From Thauera humireducens (GTDB lineage Bacteria > Pseudomonadota > Gammaproteobacteria > Burkholderiales > Rhodocyclaceae), in the NCBI RefSeq assembly GCF_001051995.2, contig NZ_CP014646.1, forward strand, positions 3,968,001 through 4,032,000: a DNA stretch of 64,000 nt, given 5' to 3'. Positions 61,753 to 64,000 of this stretch are shown here, in pieces. The notes under the pieces are model-generated. The model saw only the letters and a list, made by a program, of their open reading frames with translations, made no database searches and was not told where the DNA came from. A program made the position numbers and the translations under genes. Every line of letters starts with the position of its first letter. The stretch's first letter is position 1.

Positions 61753-62823
61753 ATGAATCGACGCAAGGCCCCCAAACTAGTTTTACTTGCCGCGCTGATG
61801 CTGGCCGCCGGCACCGCGCAGGCCACCGAAACGCTGCGCTGGAAGGTGCCCAACGCCTTCCCCTCGCACCTGCCTGCACTCGGCGACAACCTGCAGATCG
61901 TGGCCGACTCCCTCAAGGCCGCATCCGCTGGTGCCATCCAGTTCAAGACCTTCGAGCCGGGCAACTTGGTACCACCGCTCGAACTCTCGGACGCGGTACG
62001 CGACAAGACCATCGACGCCGGCTACACCTGGCTGGGTTACGACGCCGGCAAGATCCCGGCGGCGCCGCTGTTCTCGGCGCGCCCCTTCGGCATGGAACCG
62101 TGGGAATACACGGCGTGGTGGTACGAGGGCGGCGGCCGCCAGCTCGCCGAGGACATTTACGGCAAACGCAACGTCCATCCGATCCTGTGCGGCATCACCG
62201 GGCCCGAGACCGCGGGCTGGTTTCGCAAGGAGATCAAGTCGATGGACGATCTCAAGGGGCTCAAGATCCGCTTCGCCGGCCTCGGCGGCGAGGTCATGCA
62301 GAAGGCAGGCGCCTCGGTGACCCTGCTGCCCGGCTCGGAGATCTTTCAGGCGCTGGAGAAGGGCGCGCTCGATGCAACCGAGTTCGCGATGCCGGCGGTC
62401 GATCAGAAATCGGGCTTCGACAAGGTCGCCAAGTTCAATTACTTCCCTGGCTGGCACCAGCCCTACACCGCCTTTCACTTCATTGTGAACAAGCAGGTGT
62501 GGGACGGACTCGAGCCCTCCACTCGCGGCATGCTGGAAATGGCCTGCACGGCCGGGGTACTGCGCAACCTCTCCAGGGGTGAGGCGATTCAGGGCGCGGT
62601 CCTCCGCGGCTTAAAGGAGAAGGGCGTGACCGCGCAGCAGATCCCAGCGCCGATGCTGAGCGAACTGCAAAAGCTCAGCGATGCGGTGATGGCCGAGCAG
62701 GCTGCGAAGGACGCCGACTTCAAGCGCGTCTATGAATCCCAGGAAGCGTTCGCGAAGGACTACCAGACCTGGAAGGGCCTTGCCTACCTGCCACGGGACT
62801 TCAACGACGCTTCGGGCAACTGA
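61753..62823 (+). CDS. TRAP transporter substrate-binding protein (DctP family)
   Basis: 356 aa. Signal peptide KLVLLAALMLAAGTAQA; then the DctP fold with TLRWKVPNAFP, the domain-2 motif LKIRFAGLGGEVMQKAGASV carrying the carboxylate-binding Arg, and EFAMPAVDQKSGF, PGWHQPYTAFHF. These latter segments resemble TakP-type binding proteins for alpha-keto acids and related acids. AGGAGGGGCC is the ribosome site of the ATG at 61753; longer in-frame starts upstream lack one. Confidence 0.92.
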   Translation: MNRRKAPKLVLLAALMLAAGTAQATETLRWKVPNAFPSHLPALGDNLQIVADSLKAASAGAIQFKTFEPGNLVPPLELSDAVRDKTIDAGYTWLGYDAGKIPAAPLFSARPFGMEPWEYTAWWYEGGGRQLAEDIYGKRNVHPILCGITGPETAGWFRKEIKSMDDLKGLKIRFAGLGGEVMQKAGASVTLLPGSEIFQALEKGALDATEFAMPAVDQKSGFDKVAKFNYFPGWHQPYTAFHFIVNKQVWDGLEPSTRGMLEMACTAGVLRNLSRGEAIQGAVLRGLKEKGVTAQQIPAPMLSELQKLSDAVMAEQAAKDADFKRVYESQEAFAKDYQTWKGLAYLPRDFNDASGN

Positions 62824-62910
62824 GCAAACCCCTCGAGTGAGAACCGGCGCGGGGAGGCGGGATGCCCGCGCCGGCATGACCCAATGCCCACCGATCCAGC
62901 GGAGAGGACC

Positions 62911-63657
62911 ATGAGCAACCTGAAGCTCAAACCCGACGCGCTCGCTGCCCCCGGCAGCAAGCCCGGCGACCTGCAATACCCGAAACGCGACGCCGAATTA
63001 CCGGAGACGGCCTTTTCCCGCGTCGTCGACCGCCCCCTAACCCGTCTGGGGTCAGCCATGTCCTGGCTATGGCTTGGCCTCATTGCCGTCATCGTGGTCA
63101 ATGTGGCCATGAAAAACCTGTTCGGCGACAGTCGGGTGGAGTTCGAGGAGATCCAGTGGCACCTCTATTCGGCCCTCTTCATGCTGGGGCTGGCCGCAGC
63201 GCTTGTGACGGATGACCACGTGCGAGTAGACCTGCTGTACGAGCGCTTCGGTCTGCGTACTAAAGCCTGGGTGGACGCACTAGGCATCGTCTTTCTGCTG
63301 CTGCCCTTCCTGGCCATACTGTTGTGGTACGGCCTGCCTTTCGTAGCCGATTCGCTTGCCACCGGAGAACGTTCCAGCGCACCGGCCGGGCTGAGTCACC
63401 GCTGGCTCATCAAGAGCATGCTGGTGATCGGCTGCACCCTCCTCGTCCTGGCGGCCTTGGCGCGGCTGCAGCGGACGGTCACGCTGCTTTTCCTGACGGA
63501 GCGGGAGTCGCCGCCCTGTCCTGCCGAGGGAAGCGAAAGCCTCGCGAGGCAAAGGGATGCCAGCGGCGAGGCGCGCGACCGGTCGTCATCGTCCGTGCAA
63601 GAAGAGCACCGGGAGCCGGAGGCACTCCGCCTCATCCATGCCGGAGGCAAATCATGA
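62911..63657 (+). CDS. TRAP transporter small permease (DctQ family)
   Basis: 248 aa, four membrane helices (WLWLGLIAVIVVNVAM, WHLYSALFMLGLAAALV, LGIVFLLLPFLAILLW, SMLVIGCTLLVLAALA). Longer than the usual 160-200 aa because of a hydrophilic N-terminal tail (about 50 residues) and a charged C-terminal tail (about 60 residues, Glu/Arg/Ser-rich). Ribosome site GGAGAGG. It overlaps the large permease gene by 4 nt. Confidence 0.9.
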   Translation: MSNLKLKPDALAAPGSKPGDLQYPKRDAELPETAFSRVVDRPLTRLGSAMSWLWLGLIAVIVVNVAMKNLFGDSRVEFEEIQWHLYSALFMLGLAAALVTDDHVRVDLLYERFGLRTKAWVDALGIVFLLLPFLAILLWYGLPFVADSLATGERSSAPAGLSHRWLIKSMLVIGCTLLVLAALARLQRTVTLLFLTERESPPCPAEGSESLARQRDASGEARDRSSSSVQEEHREPEALRLIHAGGKS

Positions 63658-64000
63658 TTCTGGAATTTCACGAGATCCTCTGCATCGGCATGTTTGCCGG
63701 CTTCATCGCCCTTCTGTTCACCGGCTTCCCGGTGGCCTGGGTGCTTGGCGGTGTCGCCGTGCTGACCGCGGCGGCGGCAGCCTTCATCTTCCCCGAGCAA
63801 CTCGCCGACGGCTTCTACGGCATGAAGTTTTCCGACCTCGGCGCGACCGTGCCGCGGATCTGGTCGATCATGCAGAACTGGGTGCTGGTGGCGCTGCCGA
63901 TGTTCGTCTTCATGGGCCTGATGCTCGACCGTTCGGGTATCGCCGGCGCGCTGATGGAGAATTTCGTCAAGGTGCTCGGCCGCGCCCCCGGCGGTCTGGC
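63654..64000 (+). CDS. TRAP transporter large permease (DctM family), partial
   Basis: The first 115 residues only; the gene runs off the window. Helical segments (ILCIGMFAGFIALLFTGFPVAWVLGG and WVLVALPMFVFMGLMLDRSG, each part of longer runs) match the DctM N-terminus, including the conserved ALPMFVFMG and the following RSGIAGAL. Overlaps the small permease by 4 nt. Together with the two genes upstream it completes a TRAP transporter. Confidence 0.92.
   Translation, partial: MILEFHEILCIGMFAGFIALLFTGFPVAWVLGGVAVLTAAAAAFIFPEQLADGFYGMKFSDLGATVPRIWSIMQNWVLVALPMFVFMGLMLDRSGIAGALMENFVKVLGRAPGGL

Overview
The window is a GC-rich bacterial chromosome segment. Gene content and order point to a betaproteobacterium, most likely Rhodocyclales (Thauera/Azoarcus-like): a full division and cell-wall (dcw) cluster run mraZ to ftsZ with lpxC and secA downstream, accB-accC-prmA, a yajC-secD-secF block with tgt and queA, a class A RNase P RNA, and meso-diaminopimelate-type Mur ligases. 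The genus is an inference from memory of gene order; no search was run.

Layout. 1-11.6 kb: housekeeping genes on both strands (glycine-zipper lipoprotein, DUF3426 protein, prmA, accC, accB, a TlpA-like thioredoxin, mpl, a dolP-diaA-yraN block divergent from rsmI, pyrC, a small lipoprotein). 11.6-12.35 kb: rnpB and the promoter/operator of mraZ. 12.36-29.15 kb: mraZ-rsmH-ftsL-ftsI-murE-murF-mraY-murD-ftsW-murG-murC-ddl-ftsQ-ftsA-ftsZ, nearly every junction a 1-8 nt overlap, making the peptidoglycan precursor and the divisome. 29.2-33.8 kb: lpxC, a small membrane protein, a DciA-like DUF721 protein and secA.

34.1-42.8 kb is the most unusual part. A VpsR/PrsR-like sigma-54 activator and a coiled-coil plus beta-barrel outer membrane protein face a five-gene operon: two paralogous, cysteine-free, glycine-rich secreted proteins (633 and 632 aa), a 120-aa protein, a periplasmic C39-like cysteine peptidase, and a 298-aa protein with a double-glycine-like motif. 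The layout recalls the Fap functional-amyloid system (FapD-like peptidase, FapF-like barrel), but the presumed fibre proteins look quite different. I propose that it exports and assembles a glycine-rich extracellular polymer. A plausible sigma-54 promoter and strong intercistronic hairpins support a regulated, stoichiometry-tuned operon.

43.2-52.4 kb returns to housekeeping (argJ, apaG, purB, a DUF2322 gene, secF, secD, yajC, tgt, queA). At 52.47 kb a tRNA-Leu(CAA) is followed at once by a tyrosine integrase. From there to about 59.5 kb lies an accessory zone: one unknown gene, a chain of perfect hairpins, a probable group II intron remnant, two IS66-type remnants that lack the main transposase, and an IS1182-like transposase. 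From 59.56 kb to the end is a catabolic/transport module: a LysR regulator divergent from a class II aldolase, then a three-part TRAP transporter, the large permease being cut by the window edge.
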